64,000 nt of DNA from Rhynochetos jubatus (lineage: Eukaryota; Chordata; Aves; Eurypygiformes; Rhynochetidae). The DNA lies in the NCBI GenBank assembly GCA_027574665.1, contig CM050656.1, positions 13,839,501 to 13,903,500 on the forward strand. Direction: 5' to 3'. Shown in pieces: positions 37,240-49,449 of this stretch. Position 1 is the stretch's first letter; each line of letters opens with the position of its first letter. The notes beneath the pieces are model-generated. The model saw nothing but the letters and a program-made list of their open reading frames with translations. It was not told the origin of the DNA and did no database searches. Made by a program: the position numbers and the translations under genes.

Positions 37240-38320
37240 ACCCTAGAAGTTGCCGATGGCGGTTTCCGGCCAAGCCCCCCCCGCGTTCTGGCTAGGAAAG
37301 CTGGGGAGGGAGCCATGTCGGTGCAGTGTCGTGCTCGTCTTGGCAGGCCTTTGCAATCCCAATTATCCCTGGAGCTGTGGGCTTTCTGGTTCTCCAGACC
37401 CTAACCCTAACCCTAACCCTAGAAGTTGCCGACGGCGGTTTCCGGCCACGCCCCCCGTGGGTTCTGGCTAGGAAAGCTGGGGAGGGAGCCATGTCGGTGC
37501 AGTGTCGTGCTCCTCTTGGCAGGCCTTTGCAATCCCAATTATCCCTGGAGCTGTGGGCTTTCTGGTTCTCCAGACCCTAACCCTAACCCTAACCCTAGAA
37601 GTTGCCGACGGCGGTTTCCGGCCACGCCCCCCGTGGGTTCTGGCTAGGAAAGCTGGGGAGGGAGCCATGTCGGTGCAGTGTCGTGCTCCTCTTGGCAGGC
37701 CTTTGCAATCCCAATTATCCCTGGAGCTGTGGGCTTTCTGGTTCTCCAGACCCTAACCCTAACCCTAACCCTAGAAGTTGCCGACGGCGGTTTCCGGCCA
37801 CGCCCCCCCCGGGTTCTGGCTAGGAAAGCTGGGGAGGGAGCCATGTCGGTGCAGTGTCGTGCTCCTCTTGGCAGGCCTTTGCAATCCCAATTATCCCTGG
37901 AGCTGTGGGCTTTCTGGTTCTCCAGACCCTAACCCTAACCCTAACCCTAGAAGTTGCCGACGGCGGTTTCCGGCCACGCCCCCCGTGGGTTCTGGCTAGG
38001 AAAGCTGGGGAGGGAGCCATGTCGGTGCAGTGTCGTGCTCCTCTTGGCAGGCCTTTGCAATCCCAATTATCCCTGGAGCTGTGGGCTTTCTGGTTCTCCA
38101 GACCCTAACCCTAACCCTAACCCTAGAAGTTGCCGACGGCGGTTTCCGGCCAAGCCCCCCCCGCGTTCTGGCTAGGAAAGCTGGGGAGGGAGCCATGTCG
38201 GTGCAGTGTCGTGCTCGTCTTGGCAGGCCTTTGCAATCCCAATTATCCCTGGAGCTGTGGGCTTTCTGGTTCTCCAGACCCTAACCCTAACCCTAACCCT
38301 AGAAGTTGCCGACGGCGGTT
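37240..38320 (+). repeat. 880 bp (5-unit) repeat of a CCAAGCC/GCTCGTC unit
   Basis: CCAAGCC with a C8-GCG junction followed by GCTCGTC occurs at 37271 and at 38151, exactly 880 bp apart. The first also carries GATGG. AATCCTAG, a changed last hexamer, occurs at 37063 and 38471 (1,408 bp, eight units), so the two markers belong to overlapping duplication events. Confidence 0.6.
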
Positions 38321-38999
38321 TCCGGCCACGCCCCCCCCACGTTCTGGCTAGGAAAGCTGGGGAGGGAGCCATGTCGGTGCAGTGTCGTGCTCCTCTTGGC
38401 AGGCCTTTGCAATCCCAATTATCCCTGGAGCTGTGGGCTTTCTGGTTCTCCAGACCCTAACCCTAACCCTAATCCTAGAAGTTGCCGACGGCGGTTTCCG
38501 GCCACGCCCCCCGTGGGTTCTGGCTAGGAAAGCTGGGGAGGGAGCCATGTCGGTGCAGTGTCGTGCTCCTCTTGGCAGGCCTTTGCAATCCCAATTATCC
38601 CTGGAGCTGTGGGCTTTCTGGTTCTCCAGACCCTAACCCTAACCCTAACCCTAGAAGTTGCCGACGGCGGTTTCCGGCCACGCCCCCCGTGGGTTCTGGC
38701 TAGGAAAGCTGGGGAGGGAGCCATGTCGGTGCAGTGTCGTGCTCCTCTTGGCAGGCCTTTGCAATCCCAATTATCCCTGGAGCTGTGGGCTTTCTGGTTC
38801 TCCAGACCCTAACCCTAACCCTAACCCTAGAAGTTGCCGACGGCGGTTTCCGGCCACGCCCCCCCCGGGTTCTGGCTAGGAAAGCTGGGGAGGGAGCCAT
38901 GTCAGTGCAGTGTCGTGCTCCTCTTGGCAGGCCTTTGCAATCCCAATTATCCCTGGAGCTGTGGGCTTTCTGGTTCTCCAGACCCTAACCCTAACCCTA

Positions 39000-41900
39000 A
39001 CCCTAGAAGTTGCCGACGGCGGTTTCCAGCCACGCCCCCCCCGCGTTCTGGCTAGGAAAGCTGGGGAGGGAGCCATGTCGGTGCAGTGTCATGCTCCTCT
39101 TGGCAGGCCTTTGCAATCCCAATTATCGCTGGAGCTGTGGGCTTTCTGGTTCTCCAGACCCTAACCCTAACCCTAACCCTAGAAGTTGCCGACGGCGGTT
39201 TCCGGCCACGCCCCCCGTGGGTTCTGGCTAGGAAAGCTGGGGAGGGAGCCATGTCGGTGCAGTGTCGTGCTCCTCTTGGCAGGCCTTTGCAATCCCAATT
39301 ATCCCAGGAGCTGTGGGCTTTCTGGTTCTCCAGACCCTAACCCTAACCCTAACCCTAGAAGTTGCCGACGGCGGTTTCCAGCCACGCCCCCCGTGGGTTC
39401 TGGCTAGGAAAGCTGGGGAGGGAGCCATGTCGGTGCAGTGTCGTGCTGCTCTTGGCAGGTCTTTGCAATCCCAATTATCCCTGGAGCTGTGGGCTTTCTG
39501 GTTCTCCAGACCCTAACCCTAACCCTAACCCTAGAAGTTGCCGACGGCGGTTTCCGGCCACGCCCCCCCCGGGTTCTGGCTAGGAAAGCTGGGGAGGGAG
39601 CCATGTCGGTGCAGTGTCGTGCTCCTCTTGGCAGGCCTTTGCAATCCCAATTATCCCTGGAGCTGTGGGCTTTCTGGTTCTCCAGACCCTAACCCTAACC
39701 CTAACCCTAGAAGTTGCCAACGGCGGTTTCCGGCCACGCCCCCCGTGGGTTCTGGCTAGGAAAGCTGGGGAGGGAGCCATGTCGGTGCAGTGTCGTGCTC
39801 CTCTTGGCAGGCCTTTGCAATCCCAATTATCCCTGGAGCTGTGGGCTTTCTGGTTCTCCAGACCCTAACCCTAACCCTAACCCTAGAAGTTGCTGACGGC
39901 AGTTTCCGGCCACGCCCCCCGTGGGTTCTGGCTAGGAAAGCTGGGGAGGGAGCCATGTCGGTGCAGTGTCGTGCTCCTCTTGGCAGGCCTTTGCAATCCC
40001 AATTATCCCAGGAGCTGTGGGCTTTCTGGTTCTCCAGACCCTAACCCTAACCCTAACCCTAGAAGTTGCCGACGGCGGTTTCCGGCCACGCCCCCCGTGG
40101 GTTCTGGCTAGGAAAGCTGGCGAGGGAGCCATGTCGGTGCAGTGTCGTGCTCCTCTTGGCAGGCCTTTGCAATCCCAATTATCCCTGGAGCTGTGGGCTT
40201 TCTGGTTCTCCAGACCCTAACCCTAACCGTAACCCTAGAAGTTGCCGACGGCGGTTTCCGGCCACGCCCCCCCCGGGTTCTGTCTAGGAAAGCTGGGGAG
40301 GGAGCCATGTCGGTGCAGTGTCGTGCTCCTCTTGGCAGGCCTTTGCAATCCCAATTATCCCTGGAGCTGTGGGCTTTCTGGTTCTCCAGACCCTAACCCT
40401 AACCCTAACCCTAGAAGTTGCCAACGGCGGTTTCCGGCCACGCCCCCCGTGGGTTCTGGCTAGGAAAGCTGGGGAGGGAGCCATGTCGGTGCAGTGTCGT
40501 GCTCCTCTTGGCAGGCCTTTGCAATCCCAATTATCCCTGGAGCTGTGGGCTTTCTGGTTCTCCAGACCCTAACCCTAACCCTAACCCTAGAAGTTGCCGA
40601 CGGCGGTTTCCAGCCACGCCCCCCCCCGCGTTCTGGCTAGGAAAGCTGGGGAGGGAGCCATGTCGGTGCAGTGTCATGCTCCTCTTGGCAGGCCTTTGCA
40701 ATCCCAATTATCGCTGGAGCTGTGGGCTTTCTGGTTCTCCAGACCCTAACCCTAACCCTAACCCTAGAAGTTGCCGACGGCGGTTTCCGGCCACGCCCCC
40801 CCCGGGTTCTGGCTAGGAAAGCTGGGGAGGGAGCCATGTCGGTGCAGTGTCGTGCTCCTCTTGGCAGGCCTTTGCAATCCCAATTATCCCTGGAGCTGTG
40901 GGCTTTCTGGTTCTCCAGACCCTAACCCTAACCCTAACCCTAGAAGTTGCCGACGGCGGTTTCCGGCCACGCCCCCCGTGGGTTCTGGCTAGGAAAGCTG
41001 GGGAGGGAGCCATGTCGGTGCAGTGTCGTGCTCCTCTTGGCAGGCCTTTGCAATCCCAATTATCGCTGGAGCTGTGGGCTTTCTGGTTCTCCAGACCCTA
41101 ACCCTAACCCTAACCCTAGAAGTTGCTGACGGCAGTTTCCGGCCACGCCCCCCGTGGGTTCTGGCTAGGAAAGCTGGGGAGGGAGCCATGTCGGTGCAGT
41201 GTCGTGCTCCTCTTGGCAGGCCTTTGCAATCCCAATTATCCCAGGAGCTGTGGGCTTTCTGGTTCTCCAGACCCTAACCCTAACCCTAACCCTAGAAGTT
41301 GCCGACGGCGGTTTCCGGCCACGCCCCCCGTGGGTTCTGGCTAGGAAAGCTGGGGAGGGAGCCATGTCGGTGCAGTGTCGTGCTCCTCTTGGCAGGCCTT
41401 TGCAATCCCAATTATCCCTGGAGCTGTGGGCTTTCTGGTTCTCCAGACCCTAACCCTAACCCTAACCCTAGAAGTTGCCGACGGCGGTTTCCGGCCACGC
41501 CCCCCGTGGGTTCTGGCTAGGAAAGCTGGGGAGGGAGCCATGTCGGTGCAGTGTCGTGCTCCTCTTGGCAGGCCTTTGCAATCCCAATTATCCCTGGAGC
41601 TGTGGGCTTTCTGGTTCTCCAGACCCTAACCCTAACCCTAACCCTAGAAGTTGCCGACGGCGGTTTCCGGCCACGCCCCCCGTGGGTTCTGGCTAGGAAA
41701 GCTGGGGAGGGAGCCATGTCGGTGCAGTGTCGTGCTCCTCTTGGCAGGCCTTTGCAATCCCAATTATCCCTGGAGCTGTGGGCTTTCTGGTTCTCCAGAC
41801 CCTAACCCTAACCGTAACCCTAGAAGTTGCCGACGGCGGTTTCCGGCCACGCCCCCCCCGGGTTCTGTCTAGGAAAGCTGGGGAGGGAGCCATGTCGGTG

Positions 41901-43920
41901 CAGTGTCGTGCTCCTCTTGGCAGGCCTTTGCAATCCCAATTATCCCTGGAGCTGTGGGCTTTCTGGTTCTCCAGACCCTAACCCTAACCCTAACCCTAGA
42001 AGTTGCCAACGGCGGTTTCCGGCCACGCCCCCCGTGGGTTCTGGCTAGGAAAGCTGGGGAGGGAGCCATGTCGGTGCAGTGTCGTGCTCCTCTTGGCAGG
42101 CCTTTGCAATCCCAATTATCCCTGGAGCTGTGGGCTTTCTGGTTCTCCAGACCCTAACCCTAACCCTAACCCTAGAAGTTGCCGACGGCGGTTTCCGGCC
42201 ACGCCCCCCCCCCGCGTTCTGGCTAGGAAAGCTGGGGAGGGAGCCATGTCGGTGCAGTGTCATGCTCCTCTTGGCAGGCCTTTGCAATCCCAATTATCGC
42301 TGGAGCTGTGGGCTTTCTGGTTCTCCAGACCCTAACCCTAACCCTAACCCTAGAAGTTGCCGACGGCGGTTTCCGGCCACGCCCCCCCCGGGTTCTGGCT
42401 AGGAAAGCTGGGGAGGGAGCCATGTCGGTGCAGTGTCGTGCTCCTCTTGGCAGGCCTTTGCAATCCCAATTATCCCTGGAGCTGTGGGCTTTCTGGTTCT
42501 CCAGACCCTAACCCTAACCCTAACCCTAGAAGTTGCCGACGGCGGTTTCCGGCCACGCCCCCCGTGGGTTCTGGCTAGGAAAGCTGGGGAGGGAGCCATG
42601 TCGGTGCAGTGTCGTGCTGCTCTTGGCAGGCCTTTGCAATCCCAATTATCCCTGGAGCTGTGGGCTTTCTGGTTCTCCAGACCCTAACCCTAACCCTAAC
42701 CCTAGAAGTTGCCGACGGCGGTTTCCGGCCACGCCCCCCCCGGGTTCTGGCTAGGAAAGCTGGGGAGGGAGCCATGTCGGTGCAGTGTCGTGCTCCTCTT
42801 GGCAGGCCTTTGCAATCCCAATTATCCCTGGAGCTGTGGGCTTTCTGGTTCTCCAGACCCTAACCCTAACCCTAACCCTAGAAGTTGCTGACGGCAGTTT
42901 CCGGCCACGCCCCCCGTGGGTTCTGGCTAGGAAAGCTGGGGAGGGAGCCATGTCGGTGCAGTGTCGTGCTCCTCTTGGCAGGCCTTTGCAATCCCAATTA
43001 TCCCAGGAGCTGTGGGCTTTCTGGTTCTCCAGACCCTAACCCTAACCCTAACCCTAGAAGTTGCCGACGGCGGTTTCCGGCCACGCCCCCCGTGGGTTCT
43101 GGCTAGGAAAGCTGGGGAGGGAGCCATGTCGGTGCAGTGTCGTGCTCCTCTTGGCAGGCCTTTGCAATCCCCATTATCCCTGGAGCTGTGGGCTTTCTGG
43201 TTCTCCAGACCCTAACCCTAACCCTAACCCTAGAAGTTGCTGACGGCGGTTTCCGGCCACGCCCCCCGTGGGTTCTGGCTAGGAAAGCTGGGGAGGGAGC
43301 CATGTCGGTGCAGTGTCGTGCTCCTCTTGGCAGGCCTTTGCAATCCCAATTATCCCTGGAGCTGTGGGCTTTCTGGTTCTCCAGACCCTAACCCTAACCC
43401 TAACCCTAGAAGTTGCCGACGGCGGTTTCCGGCCACGCCCCCCGTGGGTTCTGGCTAGGAAAGCTGGGGAGGGAGCCATGTCGGTGCAGTGTCGTGCTCC
43501 TCTTGGCAGGCCTTTGCAATCCCAATTATCCCTGGAGCTGTGGGCTTTCTGGTTCTCCAGACCCTAACCCTAACCCTAACCCTAGAAGTTGCCGACGGCG
43601 GTTTCCAGCCACGCCCCCCCCGCGTTCTGGCTAGGAAAGCTGGGGAGGGAGCCATGTCGGTGCAGTGTCATGCTCCTCTTGGCAGGCCTTTGCAATCCCA
43701 ATTATCGCTGGAGCTGTGGGCTTTCTGGTTCTCCAGACCCTAACCCTAACCCTAACCCTAGAAGTTGCCGACGGCGGTTTCCGGCCACGCCCCCCCCGGG
43801 TTCTGGCTAGGAAAGCTGGGGAGGGAGCCATGTCGGTGCAGTGTCGTGCTCCTCTTGGCAGGCCTTTGCAATCCCAATTATCCCAGGAGCTGTGGGCTTT
43901 CTGGTTCTCCAGACCCTAAC
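39000..43920 (+). repeat. Mosaic higher-order region with 704, 1,233, 1,585 and 1,762 bp spacings
   Basis: Rare markers recur in shuffled order. GCCAAC occurs at about 39715, 40419 and 42004 (+704, +1,585). TGCTGACGGCAG occurs at 39891, 41124 and 42886 (+1,233, +1,762) and again at 44640. CTGTCTAGG occurs near 40280 and 41866 (about +1,585). The GTCATG plus TATCGCTGG pair occurs near 39090, 40676, 42261 and 43670. ATCCCAGGAG occurs near 39303, 40007, 41240, 43002 and 43884. Spacings are near 4, 7, 9 and 10 units. This looks like repeated overlapping duplication plus conversion and not one clean higher-order repeat. Confidence 0.7.
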
Positions 43921-44989
43921 CCTAACCCTAACCCTAGAAGTTGCCGACAGCGGTTTCCGGCCACGCCCCCCGTGGGTTCTGGCTAGGAAAGCTGGCGAGG
44001 GAGCCATGTCGGTGCAGTGTCGTGCTGCTCTTGGCAGGCCTTTGCAATCCCAATTATCCCTGGAGCTGTGGGCTTTCTGGTTCTCCAGACCCTAACCCTA
44101 ACCCTAACCCTAGAAGTTGCCGACGGCGGTTTCCGGCCACGCCCCCCCCGGGTTCTGGCTAGGAAAGCTGGGGAGGGAGCCATGTCGGTGCAGTGTCGTG
44201 CTCCTCTTGGCAGGCCTTTGCAATCCCAATTATCCCTGGAGCTGTGGGCTTTCTGGTTCTCCAGACCCTAACCCTAACCCTAGAAGTTGCCGACGGCAGT
44301 TTCCGGCCACGCCCCCCCCGCGTTCTGGCTAGGAAAGCTGGGGAGGGAGCCATGACGGTGCAGTGTCGTGCTCCTCTTGGCAGGCCTTTGCAATCCCAAT
44401 TATCCCTGGAGCTGTGGGCTTTCTGGTTCTCCAGACCCTAACCCTAACCCTAACCCTAGAAGTTGCCGACGGCGGTTTCCGGCCACGCCCCCCGTGGGTT
44501 CTGGCTAGGAAAGCTGGGGAGGGAGCCATGTCGGTGCAGTGTCGTGCTCCTCTTGGCAGGCCTTTGCAATCCCAATTTTCCCTGGAGCTGTGGGCTTTCT
44601 GGTTCTCCAGACCCTAACCCTAACCCTAACCCTAGAAGTTGCTGACGGCAGTTTCCGGCCACGCCCCCCGTGGGTTCTGGCTAGGAAAGCTGGGGAGGGA
44701 GCCATGTCGGTGCAGTGTCGTGCTCCTCTTGGCAGGCCTTTGCAATCCCAATTATCCCTGGAGCTGTGGGCTTTCTGGTTCTCCAGACCCTAACCCTAAC
44801 CCTAACCCTAGAAGTTGCCGACGGCGGTTTCCGGCCACGCCCCCCGTGGGTTCTGGCTAGGAAAGCTGGCGAGGGAGCCATGTCGGTGCAGTGTCGTGCT
44901 GCTCTTGGCAGGCCTTTGCAATCCCAATTATCCCTGGAGCTGTGGGCTTTCTGGTTCTCCAGACCCTAACCCTAACCCTAACCCTAGAA

Positions 44990-46221
44990 GTTGCCGACGG
45001 CGGTTTCTGGCCACGCCCCCCCCGGGTTCTGGCTAGGAAAGCTGGGGAGGGAGCCATGTCGGTGCAGTGTCGTGCTCCTCTTGGCAGGCCTTTGCAATCC
45101 CAATTATCCCTGGAGCTGTGGGCTTTCTGGTTCTCCAGACCCTAACCCTAACCCTAACCCTAGAATTTGCCGACGGCAGTTTCCGGCCACGCCCCCCCCG
45201 GGTTCTGGCTAGGAAAGCTGGGGAGGGAGCCATGTCGGTGCAGTGTCGTGCTCCTCTTGGCAGGCCTTTGCAATCCCAATTATCCCTGGAGCTGTGGGCT
45301 TTCTGGTTCTCCAGACCCTAACCCTAACCCTAACCCTAGAAGTTGCCGACGGCGGTTTCCAGCCACGCCCCCCGTGGGTTCTGGCTAGGAAAGCTGGGGA
45401 GGGAGCCATGTCGGTGCAGTGTCGTGCTCCTCTTGGCAGGCCTTTGCAATCCCAATTATCCCTGGAGCTGTGGGCTTTCTGGTTCTCCAGACCCTAACCC
45501 TAACCCTAACCCTAGAAGTTGCCGACGGCGGTTTCTGGCCACGCCCCCCGTGGGTTCTGGCTAGGAAAGCTGGGGAGGGAGCCATGTCGGTGCAGTGTCG
45601 TGCTCCTCTTGGCAGGCCTTTGCAATCCCAATTATCCCTGGAGCTGTGGGCTTTCTGGTTCTCCAGACCCTAACCCTAACCCTAACCCTAGAAGTAGCCG
45701 ACGGCGTTTTCTGGCCACGCCCCCCGTGGGTTCTGGCTAGGAAAGCTGGGGAGGGAGCCATGTCGGTGCAGTGTCGTGCTCGTCTTGGCAGGCCTTTGCA
45801 ATCCCAATTATCCCTGGAGCTGTGGGCTTTCTGGTTCTCCAGACCCTAACCCTAACCCTAACCCTAGAAGTTGCCGACGGCGGTTTCCGGCCATGCCCCC
45901 CCCGGGTTCTGGCTAGGAAAGCTGGGGAGGGAGCCATGTCGGTGCAGTGTCGTGCTCCTCTTGGCAGGCCTTTGCAATCCCAATTATCCCTGGAGCTGTG
46001 GGCTTTCTGGTTCTCCAGACCCTAACCCTAACCCTAACCCTAGATGTTGCCGACGGCGGTTTCCGGCCACGCCCCCCGTGGGTTCTGGCTAGGAAAGCTG
46101 GCGAGGGAGCCATGTCGGTGCAGTGTCGTGCTCCTCTTGGCAGGCCTTTGCAATCCCAATTATCCCTGGAGCTGTGGGCTTTCTGGTTCTCCAGACCCTA
46201 ACCCTAACCCTAACCCTAGAA
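44990..46221 (+). repeat. 1,232 bp (7-unit) tandem duplication, copy 1
   Basis: The private marker TAGAATTTGC at 45161 recurs at 46393, and GAAGTAGCCG at 45691 recurs at 46923, both exactly +1,232. Intermediate CCAG, CTGG, GGCGTTTTCTGG, GCTCGTC and CCATGCC units match in order. The C-tract junction of the first marked unit differs between copies (C8-GGG here, C8-GCG in copy 2). Confidence 0.9.
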
Positions 46222-47190
46222 GTTGCCGACGGCAGTTTCCGGCCACGCCCCCCCCGGGTTCTGGCTAGGAAAGCTGGGGAGGGAGCCATGTCGGTGCAGT
46301 GTCGTGCTCCTCTTGGCAGGCCTTTGCAATCCCAATTATCCCTGGAGCTGTGGGCTTTCTGGTTCTCCAGACCCTAACCCTAACCCTAACCCTAGAATTT
46401 GCCGACGGCAGTTTCCGGCCACGCCCCCCCCGCGTTCTGGCTAGGAAAGCTGGGGAGGGAGCCATGTCGGTGCAGTGTCGTGCTCCTCTTGGCAGGCCTT
46501 TGCAATCCCAATTATCCCTGGAGCTGTGGGCTTTCTGGTTCTCCAGACCCTAACCCTAACCCTAACCCTAGAAGTTGCCGACGGCGGTTTCCAGCCACGC
46601 CCCCCGTGGGTTCTGGCTAGGAAAGCTGGGGAGGGAGCCATGTCGGTGCAGTGTCGTGCTCCTCTTGGCAGGCCTTTGCAATCCCAATTATCCCTGGAGC
46701 TGTGGGCTTTCTGGTTCTCCAGACCCTAACCCTAACCCTAACCCTAGAAGTTGCCGACGGCGGTTTCTGGCCACGCCCCCCGTGGGTTCTGGCTAGGAAA
46801 GCTGGGGAGGGAGCCATGTCGGTGCAGTGTCGTGCTCCTCTTGGCAGGCCTTTGCAATCCCAATTATCCCTGGAGCTGTGGGCTTTCTGGTTCTCCAGAC
46901 CCTAACCCTAACCCTAACCCTAGAAGTAGCCGACGGCGTTTTCTGGCCACGCCCCCCGTGGGTTCTGGCTAGGAAAGCTGGGGAGGGAGCCATGTCGGTG
47001 CAGTGTCGTGCTCGTCTTGGCAGGCCTTTGCAATCCCAATTATCCCTGGAGCTGTGGGCTTTCTGGTTCTCCAGACCCTAACCCTAACCCTAACCCTAGA
47101 AGTTGCCGACGGCGGTTTCCGGCCATGCCCCCCCCGGGTTCTGGCTAGGAAAGCTGGGGAGGGAGCCATGTCGGTGCAGTGTCGTGCTCC
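46222..47190 (+). repeat. 1,232 bp tandem duplication, copy 2
   Basis: This copy directly follows the first and matches it until about 47.2 kb. There copy 1 continues with CCCTAGATG at about 46040, and this copy has the CCCTAG-CCC marker at 47257. The near absence of differences implies a recent event. Confidence 0.9.
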
Positions 47191-49188
47191 TCTTGGCAGG
47201 CCTTTGCAATCCCAATTATCCCTGGAGCTGTGGGCTTTCTGGTTCTCCAGACCCTAGCCCTAACCCTAACCCTAGAAGTTGCCGACGGCGGTTTCCGGCC
47301 ACACCCCCCCCGGGTTCTGGCTAGGAAAGCTGGGGAGGGAGCCATGTCGGTGCAGTGTCGTGCTCCTCTTGGCAGGCCTTTGCAATCCCAATTATCCCTG
47401 GAGCTGTGGGCTTTCTGGTTCTCCAGACCCTAACCCTAACCCTAACCCTAGAAGTTGCCGACGGCGGTTTCCGGCCACGCCCCCCCCGGGTTCTGGCTAG
47501 GAAAGCTGGGGAGGGAGCCATGTCGGTGCAGTGTCGTGCTCCTCTTGGCAGGCCTTTGCAATCCCAATTATCCCTGGAGCTGTGGGCTTTCTGGTTCTCC
47601 AGACCCTAACCCTAACCCTAACCCTAGAAGTTGCCGACGGCGGTTTCCGGCCACGCCCCCCGTGGGTTCTGGCTAGGAAAGCTGGGGAGGGAGCCATGTC
47701 GGTGCAGTGTCGTGCTCCTCTTGGCAGGCCTTTGCAATCCCAATTATCCCTGGAGCTGTGGGCTTTCTGGTTCTCCAGACCCTAACCTTAACCCTAACCC
47801 TAGAAGTTGCCGACGGCGGTTTCCGGCCACGCCCCCCCCGCGTTCTGTCTAGGAAAGCTGGGGAGGGAGCCATGTCGGTGCAGTGTCATGCTCCTCTTGG
47901 CAGGCCTTTGCAATCCCAATTATCCCTGGAGCTGTGGGCTTTCTGGTTCTCCAGACCCTAACCCTAACCCTAACCCTAGAAGTTGCCGACGGCGGTTTCC
48001 GGCCACGCCCCCCGTGGGTTCTGGCTAGGAAAGCTGGGGAGGGAGCCATGTCGGTGCAGTGTCGTGCTCCTCTTGGCAGGCCTTTGCAATCCCAATTATC
48101 CCTGGAGCTGTGGGCTTTCTGGTTCTCCAGACCCTAACCCTAACCCTAACCCTAGAAGTTGCCGACGGCGGTTTCCGGCCACGCCCCCCGTGGGTTCTGG
48201 CTAGGAAAGCTGGGGAGGGAGCCATGTCGGTGCAGTGTCGTGCTCCTCTTGGCAGGCCTTTGCAATCCCAATTATCCCTGGAGCTGTGGGCTTTCTGGTT
48301 CTCCAGACCCTAACCCTAACCCTAACCCTAGAAGTTGCCGACGGCGGTTTCCGGCCACGCCCCCCCCGCGTTCTGGCTAGGAAAGCTGGGGAGGGAGCCA
48401 TGTCGGTGCAGTGTCGTGCTCCTCTTGGCAGGCCTTTGCAATCCCAATTATCCCTGGAGCTGTGGGCTTTCTGGTTCTCCAGACCCTAACCCTAACCCTA
48501 ACCCTAGAAGTTGCCGACGGCGGTTTCCGGCCACGCCCCCCGTGGGTTCTGGCTAGGAAAGCTGGGGAGGGAGCCATGTCGGTGCAGTGTCGTGCTCCTC
48601 TTGGCAGGCCTTTGCAATCCCAATTATCCCTGGAGCTGTGGGCTTTCTGGTTCTCCAGACCCTAACCCTAACCCTAACCCTAGAAGTTGCCGACAGCGGT
48701 TTCCGGCCAAGCCCCCCCTGGGTTCTGGCTAGGAAAGCTGGGGAGGGAGCCATGTCGGTGCAGTGTCGTGCTCCTCTTGGCAGGCCTTTGCAATCCCAAT
48801 TATCCCTGGAGCTGTGGGCTTTCTGGTTCTCCAGACCCTAACCCTAACCCTAACCCTAGAAGTTGCCGACGGCGGTTTCCGGCCACGCCCCCCGTGGGTT
48901 CTGGCTAGGAAAGCTGGGGAGGGAGCCATGTCGGTGCAGTGTCGTGCTCCTCTTGGCAGGCCTTTGCAATCCCAATTATCCCTGGAGCTGTGGGCTTTCT
49001 GGTTCTCCAGACCCTAACCCTAACCCTAACCCTAGAAGTTGCCGACGGCGGTTTCCGGCCACGCCCCCCCCCGCATTCTGGCTAGGAAAGCTGGGGAGGG
49101 AGCCATGTCGGTGCAGTGTCGTGCTCCTCTTGGCAGGCCTTTGCAATCCCAATTATCCCTGGAGCTGTGGGCTTTCTGGTTCTCCAGA

Positions 49189-49363
49189 CCCTAACCCTAA
49201 CCCTAACCCTAGAAGTTGCAGACCACGGTTTCCGGCCACACCCCCGTGGGTTCTGGCTAGGAAAGCTGGGGAGGGAGCCATGTCGGTGCAGTGTCGTGCT
49301 CGTCTTGGCAGGCCTTTGCAATCCCAATTATCCCTGGAGCTGTGGGCTTTCTGGTTCTCCAGA
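49189..49363 (+). repeat. Most diverged CpG-rich segment: 175 bp unit with C5 tract
   Basis: The segment after the telomeric block reads GTTGCAGACCACGG, where the common form is GTTGCCGACGGCGG. It is followed by CCACACC with a shortened C tract and GCTCGTC. It sits at the border between zones III and IV and resembles no neighbour. It may be a relic copy that escaped homogenisation. Confidence 0.75.
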
Positions 49364-49449
49364 CCCTAACCCTAACCCTAACCCTAGAAGTTGCCGACGG
49401 CGGTTTCCGGCCACGCCCCCCGTGGGTTCTGGCTAGGAAAGCTGGGGAG

